DNA from: Chrysophaeum taylorii | Lineage: Eukaryota; Sar; Pelagophyceae; Pelagomonadales; Pelagomonadaceae | DNA length: 34,137 nt | Assembly (NCBI GenBank): GCA_029834535.1 | Contig: JAQMWT010000263.1 | Location: forward strand, 1-34,137 | Reading direction: 5' to 3' | In this document: positions 19,859 to 29,408 of the stretch, in pieces | How the letters are laid out: every line of letters starts with the position of its first letter | Position numbering within the stretch: position 1 is the first letter of the stretch | Notes under the pieces: model-generated | Databases searched by the model: none | Told to the model about the DNA's origin: nothing | Seen by the model: only the letters and a program-made list of their open reading frames with translations | Translations under genes and position numbers: made by a program

Positions 19859-21060
19859 GGTGAAAACGACTCCGGACATGAAATGAGTTCTAGATCAGTC
19901 GATTGTGACGACTCAGGACTACGTTGCCGAATAGAACACGACCCTCCAGTCGAACACGGAAGATGCGACTCCGACGATACCTTCGAAGTCAGCTCCCCCC
20001 CAGGCAAGGACATTGTCTTCGCACAGTCCATCGCCATTGGGCATTTACTCCTGTTGCCCGACTCTTTTGCACAGGGCACCGACTCTTCTGCACAGGACAC
20101 ACGTCTGTATCCACCAGCATAAGACGGGATACACCCGCAAACCTCAGTCTCAGTCCAATCATCTTTTGATGATAGCAAATGGTAACCTCCACTAGACCAC
20201 AATTCCAGGTCTATAGCCAGAACTCAGGACTACCGACAAAACTATAGCATCGCAAAATTATCATTATAATTGTTTCATCTTTATTGGCCACCCCCAGACG
20301 ACTTTATCCCGATATCAACGTTACACGATGATTATTCACATGTTATTTTAGACACTCATAGTTTAGCTTCAGCTGTACCACGCTATACGCAGGACGACAG
20401 CTTCGACACGTGTGTGACAGACAATCCTGGTTCTTACATCTTCCAGGGTCAGCTTCGCATTACCCGTTGTCGCAACGACGATTACCTTGCCATGTCGACA
20501 CCGACTCGGTCAAATGGACATATCTCTTCATGGGATAACGCTGCCGCTCAGTCACATCGTCACATGTTTATCAGCACGCCTCTAGTCACCATAGAATATT
20601 TTTCTCATGATCAAAGTCGCAGTTCATTTGCCGACATACCGTTTGGTCATTGCCTACATTATGATCCATGCCATCGCTACCCATTAGACCACCCGTTCTA
20701 CTACGAGCATCCCTCCGTCACTTGGGATTTATCCACCCGCACGCACCGTCGTCCTATATCATAGAACACCCACGACTTAATGCATGCAACTCTCGTATTC
20801 GACGATGACACTAGTACACTCGCTTATTTCTAGACACAACACCATTCTTCTGTTTACATTGCATCTAACATCCTCCTCACGATGTTGTCATTACAACATT
20901 CTTCCATCAGTCACTGAACAAGATGATAATCTGATCTCTAGTACCGTATTCGCCATATTTCACGCTTAGCCCATTTAGCATCTTCTTCCACGTCCCCTCT
21001 TCTTTCCGACCGATGCTTTCCCCCCTTTCAGCTTATTCGCCTCCTCCTCTTGCATTCTCC
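19859..21060 (+). other. Pyrimidine-rich sequence, no secure gene
   Basis: A 21-bp tandem pair based on CCGACTCTTYTGCACAGG lies at 20059-20100. An open frame at 20270-20764 (164 codons) has the same Ser/His/Thr/Pro composition as the 750-codon frame and is probably part of the same non-coding or decayed tract. Nothing else is recognised. Confidence 0.3.
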
Positions 21061-22263
21061 TTTTCACATTGCTTCCACTTTCAACCTAGAGACAGAAAAT
21101 TTGATGTCACCTGGGCGGAGTCCTTGTAGCAGTGGTAGAAGTGCTCGTCCTCTGTGCGCCCTGTCTCCTTCGACGCAGGGACAGCACTTGACAGTATCAG
21201 GTGACGGGCTTCTTGAGCGTATACGTAGTGTGTTAGCGATATAGAGAGGGGAGGGTTGGTGGGGGGAGGTCATGGCGAAGGAGCCCAAGAGGTTGCGGTC
21301 GTGAGAAGCTTGGTTGTTGGGCTTGATGGCGGGCGACGGAGTCGTCCATGGAATTAGGGGAAGGGTCGGGGAAGGGTTGGGGAAGGTAAGTCGTAGTAGT
21401 TTTAGGCTTCGTCGGAGTGGCTGGATGAGGCCGAAAGTTTGATTCATGGGGGGTGGGTGATGCGGGTGGTGAGGTGTTGGAGGGTGGATTCGGCGAGAAG
21501 AAGGCCTGGAGGGGTGTAGCTGGTAAGGGGGCCGGGTCCGTTGTGTGGGAATAGGGTATGTTTGAGTGGGGAGTCGGCGTAAGATGGAGGTGGGTGACAT
21601 GGTGGAGGCGAAGGAATGCGGTCGGGAGGGGATGGGACTTGGGGAAAGGAGTGTCGTGTGCGGGAGGAATGAGATGGTGTGAGGAGTCCGGGGTTCCGGG
21701 TCCGGGGCCGGGAAAGTCGAAGAGGGGTGGGTCGTGAGAGAGGTTGAGCGGGTTGACGCCCTCAGAAGAGGAACGTGGGTCTGAAGGGAAAATCGGAGCG
21801 ACAGTGGGTATGGCGGCGCAGAAAGACCACTCCCGACCCCCGGGTGAAAAAGGGGGTACTCACCGACTCGTCCTAGACCTCACTGAACGAGGAAAACACG
21901 GACTCGGGGTCGGGTATGCTCGCCACACACCTTGCTCACGCTCACCAAGCCCCTCAACAAGATGGAGAGATGGTATATGATAGCAAGAATGCTACAAGAA
22001 TACAAGAATGCTTCTCACAAGAGAGAGGTATGATGTCACTAGGAAGATAGGGAAAGGCGTCCCGTTGAACGGGTATCAAGCCTCGAGAGAGGGAGGGTAA
22101 GCCTTAGCGGTCAGGAGTTGCCGCCACAGGACTCCCCTGGTGAGAACACGAGCTGCCCTCGGCGAGTCCAGCGAGAAGCACGAGCCTTGGCTGAATGAGC
22201 GTCTCGGGAACGAATCTTCTCGTAGACGCGCTCAACGACAGGTTCGGGAACGCGTCCACAACG
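21061..22263 (-). other. Downstream region of the Gypsy element; LTR expected but not demonstrable
   Basis: The strand bias switches here: from about 21230 the plus strand becomes G-rich. On the minus strand a 178-codon Pro-rich frame (21600-21064, ATG start, beginning MSPTSILRRLPTQTYPIP) has no known domain. The 3' LTR of the Gypsy element should begin soon after the pol stop at 22264, for instance in 22263-21850, but the 5' LTR is not in the window, so the repeat cannot be verified. No clear polypurine tract was identified. Confidence 0.3.
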
Positions 22264-25200
22264 CTAAGTGAACTTAGGAATCAACACATCGATCTCATGC
22301 GGGGCGAAGTCGGTGACACAAGGAGTGGTACTGTTGTTGACCTTGGTCTTGTCGGTGAAATTGTGACCGTCCACGTCCTTGTATTCCGACTTAAGCTTGC
22401 GAGTAGAGAGATGTGAGGTAGGCTTGTAATAAGAAACCTTGTCATGGGGACCAAGATCGGCATAGAAGTGCAGAGCGACTCGATCATTCACAAAATCATA
22501 GGGTTCATAAACTTCAGCGACGTAAATCTTCTTTCGCCAATCGGACCGTTTGTTATCCGGAATCCGAAAGACAACGAACTTACCATGCTTGTAATCATCC
22601 CGAAAGGTCTCCTTGGGCTTGGGCACAGCTCGATCGACCACTGGAGAAACCATCACAGGGGTGATCTGGCTAACATGAACACAACGGCGTTCAGGAGGAT
22701 AATCAAGAGACTCAACCCTGTAAGTGACCGGGGACAAACGTTCCAAAATAACGAATGGACCGCGCCATTCCGGTCGAAGCTTGTTCTGAAGAAAAAGAAT
22801 GCAGAGCAGAACATGTGAACCTTCGTCATACTCCACATCAACATGGTCCGCATTGTAGGCGAGACGTTGTTTACGAAGAGCCTTCTCGCGAGCTTCGTTC
22901 ACCGTAGCGGTATAGAACTTCAGCCTCTCGCGAGTCTCTGCCACAACATCGGAGCGAGTTTTCGGCAAGCGGCGGACATCAAGATCCATGATCGTGTAAT
23001 CGGTTGGCAATAAAGGCTGCCGGTTAAGACGAAGCATGAAAGGTGAAATCTGAGTTCCGGGAATAAATTTGCGATTGTAACAAAAAGCAATGTACTCCGC
23101 GAATTCGGGCCATTCCGTGATCTTGCGGTTTTGAAGGCACCGACGGAGGAAAGCCTTGATAAAGCGGTTGACCCTTTCCGCAGGATTAGCCCGAGCATGA
23201 TACGGAATCGTGGTACTATACCGAACATTGAAGAGATGACCAAACTCTTCCATCAACTTGTTGACGAACTCTTTCCCATTGTCGGTACGAATCCTCTGAG
23301 GTAGATAACCTTTGAGTAATATATTCGCGACAAAAGACTCGAGGATTGACTCAGCAGTCTTATGGTGTAGTACGTCAAGAATCAGGAAACGAGAAAATGG
23401 ATCAACAAAAATGATCAGATATGTCTCTGGACCAGCAATGGGCAAAGGCCCAAACAAATCCATACAAAGGACGACGCAATCACCATCATACACCGGTTGC
23501 TGAAGCAGACCTGCTCTCCTTGGTTCAGGCGCACGAGCTTTCTTGCACACTATGCAACCAGCAATGTAAGCACCCACCTCATTAGACAGGTGGGGCCACC
23601 AAAAACGTTCAAGTATCGACTGCACTGTACCTTGACGACCCATGTGACCACCATTGAGAGGTGTGTCATGGTACAATCGGATGATGCGCGTCCGTGAAGT
23701 TCGGGGTGCGACTATCATCGGGTGCAAGTCGGGTGCGGCACGGTAAAGAACTCCTTTTACCTCTTGATAGCGATAATTGGCTCCGTACCGACGAAGAGAA
23801 TGGCCCTGAGCCATGCGATAACGAATGTCCTCGCAAGTAGCATCAGTGATCTGCTCTTTGGCTATCTCTTCCAAAGTCAAATTATCCGGAATCTTGTCGA
23901 TGTACTCTTGGTAATCATCGGCATCACGGAAAATACTAGGCTGGGTCTGCAGACGTTGCTTCTGACGTTGTTTCGTAGCATGAGACGTGACCAATTGCAT
24001 CGGATCGACAGAGCGAGGGAGTTCTTGGCACACTAGATACGCGTGGTTCAAGGGTTCACCAAACTCGTCCGTCTCGATGACATGATCTATAGGATTGCGA
24101 GAGAGACAGTCAGGGATACTCATTCCCGGCGACTTCCCTGGCTTGTAACCCAATTCAGGATCAAAGTTGGCGAGCCGCATCGCCCATCGAGCCAACTGCC
24201 CAGACGAGTGCTTCGCCTTTCGTAAAAACGTCAAGTTGCGATGATCCGTTTCAAGGATCGTCTTGTGACCTTCGATATAAGAGCGGAAATGCTCAAGAGA
24301 AAGAATAACTGCCAGTAGCTCTAGCCGGCGAGGCTCATAGTTCTGCATCTCTTTCGGCACAGCTCGGCTCCAATACTCAATTACTCGTTCCTCTCGTGTC
24401 ACCATACCGGTTTCGTTCTTGACTTCCACGAGCTGAAAAAGATACGCGCCCAGACCATCCTTGGAAGCATCCGAGCGGATCTGAAAAGGAAGATCGTAGT
24501 CAGGATGATAAACTCCGCGAGAGTCCACCAAAGCTTCGATGATCGTGTCCCATGCCTTTTGGCACTCAGGCGTCCACTCAAACTTAATGCCTTCGAGACA
24601 TAATCGCCTAAGCGGCTCCACAATCTTCGAATAATTCTTCACATATCGGCGGTAATAGTTGCTCATGCCGATGAAAGATCGAATCTGGGTCTTCGGGGAC
24701 GTGTTCGGCAACGTACCGGGAATCGGCATCTGCTGCAACGCTTCTAACGTCTTGGGATTCGGCTTCAAGCCTCCCGGAGTCGAAATGTGTCCCAGAAACT
24801 CGATTTCATCTTCGAGGAGGTGGAACTTCGAAGTTCGTCCACTATATCCTCGCTGCGCTAAATGGCACAGCACTTCAATCAAGACTTGTAAATGACGGTG
24901 GAGTTCATCCGATCCCATCATAATATCGTCGACAAACGCGACCAAGTCCCTATACATCCATGTGGACAAATCGCTAGCCATCTGCCTACAGAAGAGAGCT
25001 CCTGTTGTTTTCACTCCCAGAGGCAAGCGCAAGAAACTATGGGCTCCTAGTGGACTAACCATCGTAACGGCGTCCTGAGCGGCGGCGTCCAAACGTAGGT
25101 TATGATAACCCCATCGAACATCAATGCACGTCCGCCAATGGCGCATGGCAAGAAAAGCCAAAGCATCATCTTGACGAATATTCGGCCAACTGTTATTGAC

Positions 25201-25920
25201 CAGCTGATCATTGAGCTGACGCAAGTCAACTGCAGCACGAAAAGCATTCGACGTCCCGGCCTCTGCTCCCTTCTTAGGCAGCATCAGTACAGGGAATCCC
25301 CACGGAGAGTTCGCCGGTCGGATGACTCCATCACGACACCACTCAGTGATCTGCTTTCTGAGACACTCGAGCTTTGCTGGCGTCAACCTATAAGCCGTCA
25401 TCTTGATCGGTCGTGGGTTTGCGTCTTTAAATCGTAGAGAAACCGGTGGCGAGTCCACGGGTCTCATAATCGGATCAAAGAAAGCCCACGCGTATTGCGC
25501 GCAGTGGCTCAACATCATCTTCGCATCATCATCCTGATGCGGGTTGTCGGGAATTCCCAGATCTCGAACAACCTTTTCGACTTCTTCCTTCGTCGGAATT
25601 ACAACTTTCATCGCATCATTGTCCTTGACGTGCTCGGGAGTCTGCGGTAACGGTACACCGTCCGCATCGCGCGGCGCATCCTTCCATGGCACATCGAACT
25701 TTTCTTCGTATTTGAACCTCACCTCAGGGTGGCTCTTATTGATCTTTTCACCTTTGACGCGCACATCGGCTCGCTCCTTACTTTCGGCTCCTCTGTTCAG
25801 GTTCAGGATCCGGCGGAACGTCCACTTTTGATTGTCCGGGGGGGGGCAGCAGAAAAAGCATGAGCCGTCCCCGGCGCATCTGTTGGAAGCGGAAGCATAG
25901 GAACTTCTGGCGTTTCCCAT
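22264..25920 (-). CDS. pol: Ty3/Gypsy Pol polyprotein (RT-RNase H-integrase), intact
   Basis: This 1,218-residue frame has no internal stop. Reverse transcriptase spans about residues 165-380, with AFVDDIMMG (FVDD at 329-332). RNase H follows, with SDASKDGLGAYL (Asp 484), RRLELLA (Glu 534) and TDHRNLTFL (Asp 559). The integrase has an HHCC zinc site (His 751 and 759, Cys 789 and 792) and a complete catalytic triad: Asp 821 in MDLFGP, Asp 880 in RTDNGKEF and Glu 915 in NPAERVN, with the canonical 35-residue spacing. A GPF module lies at 1054-1056 (EWRGPFVILERL). About 120 residues follow with no obvious chromodomain but a compact stretch, GKFVVFRIPDNKRSDW to HFYADLG. No protease or Gag lies in this frame. 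The first 28 residues overlap the upstream methyltransferase-like ORF in another frame, so translation may depend on frameshifting at 25838-25846. It makes and integrates cDNA of the element. Confidence 0.93.
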   Translation of the reverse strand: MGNARSSYASASNRCAGDGSCFFCCPPPDNQKWTFRRILNLNRGAESKERADVRVKGEKINKSHPEVRFKYEEKFDVPWKDAPRDADGVPLPQTPEHVKDNDAMKVVIPTKEEVEKVVRDLGIPDNPHQDDDAKMMLSHCAQYAWAFFDPIMRPVDSPPVSLRFKDANPRPIKMTAYRLTPAKLECLRKQITEWCRDGVIRPANSPWGFPVLMLPKKGAEAGTSNAFRAAVDLRQLNDQLVNNSWPNIRQDDALAFLAMRHWRTCIDVRWGYHNLRLDAAAQDAVTMVSPLGAHSFLRLPLGVKTTGALFCRQMASDLSTWMYRDLVAFVDDIMMGSDELHRHLQVLIEVLCHLAQRGYSGRTSKFHLLEDEIEFLGHISTPGGLKPNPKTLEALQQMPIPGTLPNTSPKTQIRSFIGMSNYYRRYVKNYSKIVEPLRRLCLEGIKFEWTPECQKAWDTIIEALVDSRGVYHPDYDLPFQIRSDASKDGLGAYLFQLVEVKNETGMVTREERVIEYWSRAVPKEMQNYEPRRLELLAVILSLEHFRSYIEGHKTILETDHRNLTFLRKAKHSSGQLARWAMRLANFDPELGYKPGKSPGMSIPDCLSRNPIDHVIETDEFGEPLNHAYLVCQELPRSVDPMQLVTSHATKQRQKQRLQTQPSIFRDADDYQEYIDKIPDNLTLEEIAKEQITDATCEDIRYRMAQGHSLRRYGANYRYQEVKGVLYRAAPDLHPMIVAPRTSRTRIIRLYHDTPLNGGHMGRQGTVQSILERFWWPHLSNEVGAYIAGCIVCKKARAPEPRRAGLLQQPVYDGDCVVLCMDLFGPLPIAGPETYLIIFVDPFSRFLILDVLHHKTAESILESFVANILLKGYLPQRIRTDNGKEFVNKLMEEFGHLFNVRYSTTIPYHARANPAERVNRFIKAFLRRCLQNRKITEWPEFAEYIAFCYNRKFIPGTQISPFMLRLNRQPLLPTDYTIMDLDVRRLPKTRSDVVAETRERLKFYTATVNEAREKALRKQRLAYNADHVDVEYDEGSHVLLCILFLQNKLRPEWRGPFVILERLSPVTYRVESLDYPPERRCVHVSQITPVMVSPVVDRAVPKPKETFRDDYKHGKFVVFRIPDNKRSDWRKKIYVAEVYEPYDFVNDRVALHFYADLGPHDKVSYYKPTSHLSTRKLKSEYKDVDGHNFTDKTKVNNSTTPCVTDFAPHEIDVLIPKFT

Positions 25921-26936
25921 TTAGTGGGATCCTGGAGATCGTCCTTTGACACCCACTTAACGACACGAGTACGCGTATTTAACAGCGGAATCTCTACGTG
26001 ACGAAAGGTGGTGTCGGAGATTCGTAAATACTGCTCAAAGGATCGATCTGTCGGGCTCAGCGCGGTCGGCAGGACTTCGCCACTTTGGCGGAAACCTCTG
26101 GTCACGGAGTTGTGCAGATCGACTGCTAGAATCGCAAGAGTGTCTGGAGGGACGACAGACGCGGAATGTTTGAACGAATCCGTCTTAGACAAGCTAGCCC
26201 AATCATGGTCCACCGGCATCGCGAGCAACTCGGCCGTCATCTCGAGAGTCAAAGGCGGAGTGTCCAAGCGATGCGGTCCCAAACGAAGAGGAACCCGCGC
26301 AACGGTGTAAGCCGTATCTGTTGCTTCTCGGGACGAGCCAAGATTATTCAGCTGGAGCAGGCGGCGTTCATGAGCATAACCTAAAGCTGCAGCAAATTTT
26401 TGTTGCATGTTCACACATGTCTTCGGAGCCTCTTGCAAGTGCAGTGGGTGACTGGAAACCAACAATCGCACGCGAGAGCTCATCAAAGTGGGCGTGATAT
26501 CATGAAAATTGACGACGTACACGTAAGGGTGTAAGCGCGCTACATACGAAATAATGGACGCCTCCTGTTCAATCAGCCACATCATGAAGCCAGCCATTTT
26601 GCACAGCTTCATCGTCCAGTTAGTGGCCGTAACACCCCTGCCAACATCTCTGGATGTCAAGTTGCATAGTGCTGAATGAACGCAGGGTGGAGACGCTATA
26701 CACATCGACGATGACCATTCCGCTTCAGGCAAATAAGCCTTGATCAACCGGAGGGTCGAGTCATATCGTCCGCAGAGCGTGTGCTGAACCACAGGTATCT
26801 TCGGAAAATTCTTCTGATGAACCTTGTTGGCAGCTGTTGAAGAGTCAAGAGCAAGGACGACTCGAAACGACGTCCCGCACAACTCGTTCGCTCGTTGCAG
26901 TCCTAAAGTACTTCCTCCGGCGCCGCTACCGAGCAT
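25803..26936 (-). CDS. Cytosine-5 DNA methyltransferase-like protein fused ahead of Gypsy Pol
   Basis: Known C5 methyltransferases flip out cytosine and methylate it from S-adenosylmethionine. Seen here are GSGAGGSTLGLQRA (residues 3-16), matching the SAM-binding motif I (F-x-GxGGxxxG type); VLALDSSTAANKVHQKNFP (28-45), matching motif II with its acidic residue and the Nxx-F ending; and CIASPPC at 79-85, matching motif IV with the catalytic Pro-Cys. PTLMSSRVRLLVSS (about 148-161) resembles motif VIII. The motif VI position reads VVNF rather than ENV, the VI-VIII spacing is short, and no motif X (GNSV) is visible, so activity is uncertain. Residues 170-377 are unassigned. The ATG used lies inside the abutting SINE, just before motif I, so the real N-terminus is lost. 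The end overlaps Pol by 118 nt. Alternative: another Rossmann-fold methyltransferase. Confidence 0.55.
   Translation of the reverse strand: MLGSGAGGSTLGLQRANELCGTSFRVVLALDSSTAANKVHQKNFPKIPVVQHTLCGRYDSTLRLIKAYLPEAEWSSSMCIASPPCVHSALCNLTSRDVGRGVTATNWTMKLCKMAGFMMWLIEQEASIISYVARLHPYVYVVNFHDITPTLMSSRVRLLVSSHPLHLQEAPKTCVNMQQKFAAALGYAHERRLLQLNNLGSSREATDTAYTVARVPLRLGPHRLDTPPLTLEMTAELLAMPVDHDWASLSKTDSFKHSASVVPPDTLAILAVDLHNSVTRGFRQSGEVLPTALSPTDRSFEQYLRISDTTFRHVEIPLLNTRTRVVKWVSKDDLQDPTKWETPEVPMLPLPTDAPGTAHAFSAAPPRTIKSGRSAGS
25838..25846 (-). promoter_or_regulatory. C9 run, possible -1 frameshift site joining methyltransferase and Pol frames
   Basis: On the minus strand nine consecutive C residues lie in the overlap of the two ORFs. 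Reading one C twice takes the methyltransferase frame (...SAAPP) into the Pol frame (PDNQKW...). Retroelements often express Pol through a -1 shift at such slippery runs. A replication slip or an assembly error in the homopolymer would look the same. Confidence 0.4.
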
Positions 26937-27261
26937 GGGAGCCAGGCCGGACCGACAGGAGCCAGTCCGGAATCACGGGCCTGTAGACGAGGGGCGCCGA
27001 AAGGCGGGTCGGCGGAGAGTGATCATCAAGCTTGTCGCCATGCGACGAGGAGACCGCGATGTGACTGACAACCAACTCGTCAATAACCTTCCGTCTGCGC
27101 CCCCCGGCCATACCCCGCCCCACTGCGAACGTTCCGGCTGCCAACCGGCCCGCCCGGGAGGCGAATAGGTGCCAACCTACGCAGGGAGGGCGGATGCCCT
27201 CGCAAGGCTCAGGATTCATGAGGCACCGTCCTCCATCGCAACTATGCGGTCGGCGATCAGG
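26929..27261 (-). mobile_element. SINE-like retroposon, copy 4 (3' tail missing)
   Basis: The family match runs from the CCTGATCG head at the right to GCTCGG at 26929, but the terminal segment and (GTTA)n tail are absent. The left end joins directly to the methyltransferase-like ORF and provides its ATG (26936-26934). The right end joins the outer end of the inverted arm (GGTAAGTCA, 27262-27270). Sitting at the junction of two unrelated sequences with no tail, it marks a deletion or recombination breakpoint rather than a simple insertion. Confidence 0.8.
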
Positions 27262-29110
27262 GGTAAGTCACGTGGGAAACCATCCCGTCTCATCGTGAGC
27301 GTCTGGAAGGTTAATTCGGGGAATGAAAAGTTATGTTCCCTATATCCTCAGAACACGACAGGCGGCATCTAGAACTACACGAGAAATGTTAAGTGTATAG
27401 TGCTACATACCTCGGGACGCGCTAGACCATGATGATGAGCGTAGGCACAAATCAGAGGACTATTTGATTGTGTAGAACGGAAGAAGAAGGGTAAGGAAGA
27501 GATCACGTTCTCGACGGACGGATAAGGGTAAGAGGCGGCAGATTTCTCTGCACCCCCTCGAGATGTCTTAAGCGCAAGGTGCGACTGTAGAGCATCTATT
27601 GAGAAAGATGATGAAGAAGAAGAAAAAAAAAAAGGAAAGGAAGGAGAATACAGTCTTGATGGTCGCAGAGGTCACATAAGAGCCATCAAGAGTGTAACAG
27701 GGTGTCTTAGGGCTTGGACTTGGTGGAGCTGAGAGTCGACTTGACGCTTTTCAACAGAGCATTACGAAACACGGGTACGACAGACAGTGTGTTAAAGCTA
27801 TCTGAGGTGGTGGACGTTACTGGTTCGAGAGTATCGGTATCGTCTTCGTCAGCTTCTGCTGTCAGGCGGTGAACGCCAATAGTAGAATGGTATGGTACCA
27901 TACGAAACGTGAGTGCAAGTAAAGCATTCAGTAGGGATGGCACTAGTGAGTCAAGTTGTAGGGTGTCCAGTTGGTTTTCCAAAAAGTTGGACTCAGCGAA
28001 CGGATCCGAGAGGATAGAAGGGTCTTCCAATTCACATGCGAAGGACTAACTAACTAACTAACTTCAGACCTCTCCCGAGCATGGGAGCCAGGCCGGACCG
28101 ACGGGAGCCAGTCCGGAATCACGGGCCTGTAGACGAGGAGCGCCGAAAGGTCGGTCGGCGGAGAGTGACCATCAAGCTTGTCGCCATGCGACGAGGAGAC
28201 CGCGATGTGACTGACAACCAACTCGTCGATAACCTTCCGTCTGCGCCCCCCGGCCATACCCCGTCCCACTGCGAACGTTCCGGCTGCCAACCGGCCCGCC
28301 CGGGAGGCGAATAGGTGCCAACCTACGCCGGGAGGGCGGATGCCCTCGCAAGGCTCAGGATTCATGAGGCACCGTCCTCCATCGCAACGGCAGTCGGCGA
28401 TCAGGGTAGGGAATGCTTTGGATACACGAGAGCAAATTATCACGTAGACGATGGAGGTGATCGTCCGTGGAGGAATGGTTGGCGGCATATTGGTCATGAG
28501 CTGTTAGCGTTAAGCGAGACAGTAGCTCTGTGATCTTGAACAGTGTTACACGCAACACGTGTGCATTGGCTGTAGGAGGAAAGAGCCGGTTTTCCAGGGA
28601 GGTAATTGAAGCAATGGCTGCCTGTAGATCTGTGTGCAGAGGTAGATTCTCAGCGCTAAGGCTGTTGACCTTGCGAATATATAGGCGAAGAGTTTATTGG
28701 AGTTGTTCGACTTGTTGACGCAATGCATCGACATCATCAGGCGAGGCAGAAGGAGCAAGGTGTGTCGATGGCGAAGACATTTCCAGAGTAGATTCTGATG
28801 AGGGAAGTGAGTAGTTAAATGACATTTCGGTCAACACATGCTGTGCAAGTAGGGGGTTTTTCGTGTTTAGGAAGTGCAGAAAGTCTTGACGTTCGGCCGA
28901 AGTATAGGTGGGACCGAACATTACATCCAAGAGTGATGGCGGCTTTGTATCGTCTGAGGATGATACGTAGTCGTCAAGGTGTTGTACCCACGATTGGATA
29001 ACGGTATGAATCACATGGTGGCATTTGGTGGGCTTGAACATAGCCTGAGTTTTACGAGCTTGTGTTCGCTCGAGCGTTACAAGAAAGTTAAGATGCTCCA
29101 GGTGCATCTG
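27262..29110 (-). repeat. Left arm of an inverted duplication
   Basis: Homologous in reverse orientation to about 31990-33300. The outermost roughly 200 bp (27262-27465) match the right arm at about 95% by eye. The next 250 bp and the coding part are clearly less similar, roughly 70-80%. SINE copy 5 (28045-28407) is present only in this arm. The inner boundary is approximate. Poly-A/GA-rich sequence lies at 27605-27650. Confidence 0.75.
28045..28407 (-). mobile_element. SINE-like retroposon, copy 5 (full length)
   Basis: Nearly identical to copies 1 and 3, with four TAAC units of tail at 28045-28060 and the head at the right. It splits the left-arm coiled-coil gene between the codons for CIQSIP and ACELED; the right arm has the uninterrupted equivalent (FSIPPVSCESED), giving an empty site. 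No target duplication longer than TCC is visible. Confidence 0.85.
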
Positions 29111-29387
29111 AGTAATAAGCCGAAGATCCAGTGCCAATGGTAATTGAGTAGTGGAGTCTGTGGCTGCATCGGTTACTGATAAGACTAAATGAGCAAGTGA
29201 CGAGTGTTGCGTTAGATTTCTGGTCAAGAGAATATGTAGCTCCTTTGGCAAATGATACGTGCGTATGATGGTTGCGCGTATATGACCAGCTGAGCACCCA
29301 TTACAGGAGGGTTGGAAGGAAGTAGCATTACGTGTACATACGTTAGGTTGTATGGGCGCCTGATCGCTGTGTTGCGCACACTGCCTC

Positions 29388-29408
29388 GACCGCAACGTCG
29401 CTAAACTA
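29388..29408 (+). repeat. 21-bp repeat, left side of Copia fragment
   Basis: The core GACCGCAACGTCGCTAAAC is matched with two differences at 31294-31314, and a third similar copy is at 32253-32273 inside the right arm. The first two bracket the Copia fragment closely, in direct orientation, like a degenerate target duplication. Confidence 0.5.

Larger units (their letters stand above)
22264..26928 (-). mobile_element. 5'-truncated Ty3/Gypsy retrotransposon carrying a methyltransferase-like ORF
   Basis: Consists of the methyltransferase-like ORF and intact Pol, overlapping by 118 nt. The right-hand (5') end is cut off at 26928/26929 by a SINE copy, so the 5' LTR, primer binding site and any Gag or protease are absent. 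The left end is not defined. Intact coding sequence in Pol indicates recent activity of the family, while this copy cannot complete a cycle alone without its 5' LTR. Confidence 0.75.

Noticed and set aside
21064..21600. 178-codon Pro-rich minus-strand frame as a Gag for the Gypsy element
   Set aside because: It lies downstream of pol, is low-complexity and lacks a capsid or zinc-knuckle motif. G-rich composition on the other strand is enough to keep it open.
25803..26936. DIRS-type (adenine) methyltransferase
   Set aside because: The downstream element is a Gypsy with a DDE integrase, not a tyrosine recombinase. The motif is SPPC preceded by a motif I at the N-terminal side, which is the C5 order; no DPPY is seen.
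28021..28060. Telomere-like (TTAG)n repeat
   Set aside because: Only about four units and always at the end of the SINE copies, so it is the element's tail.
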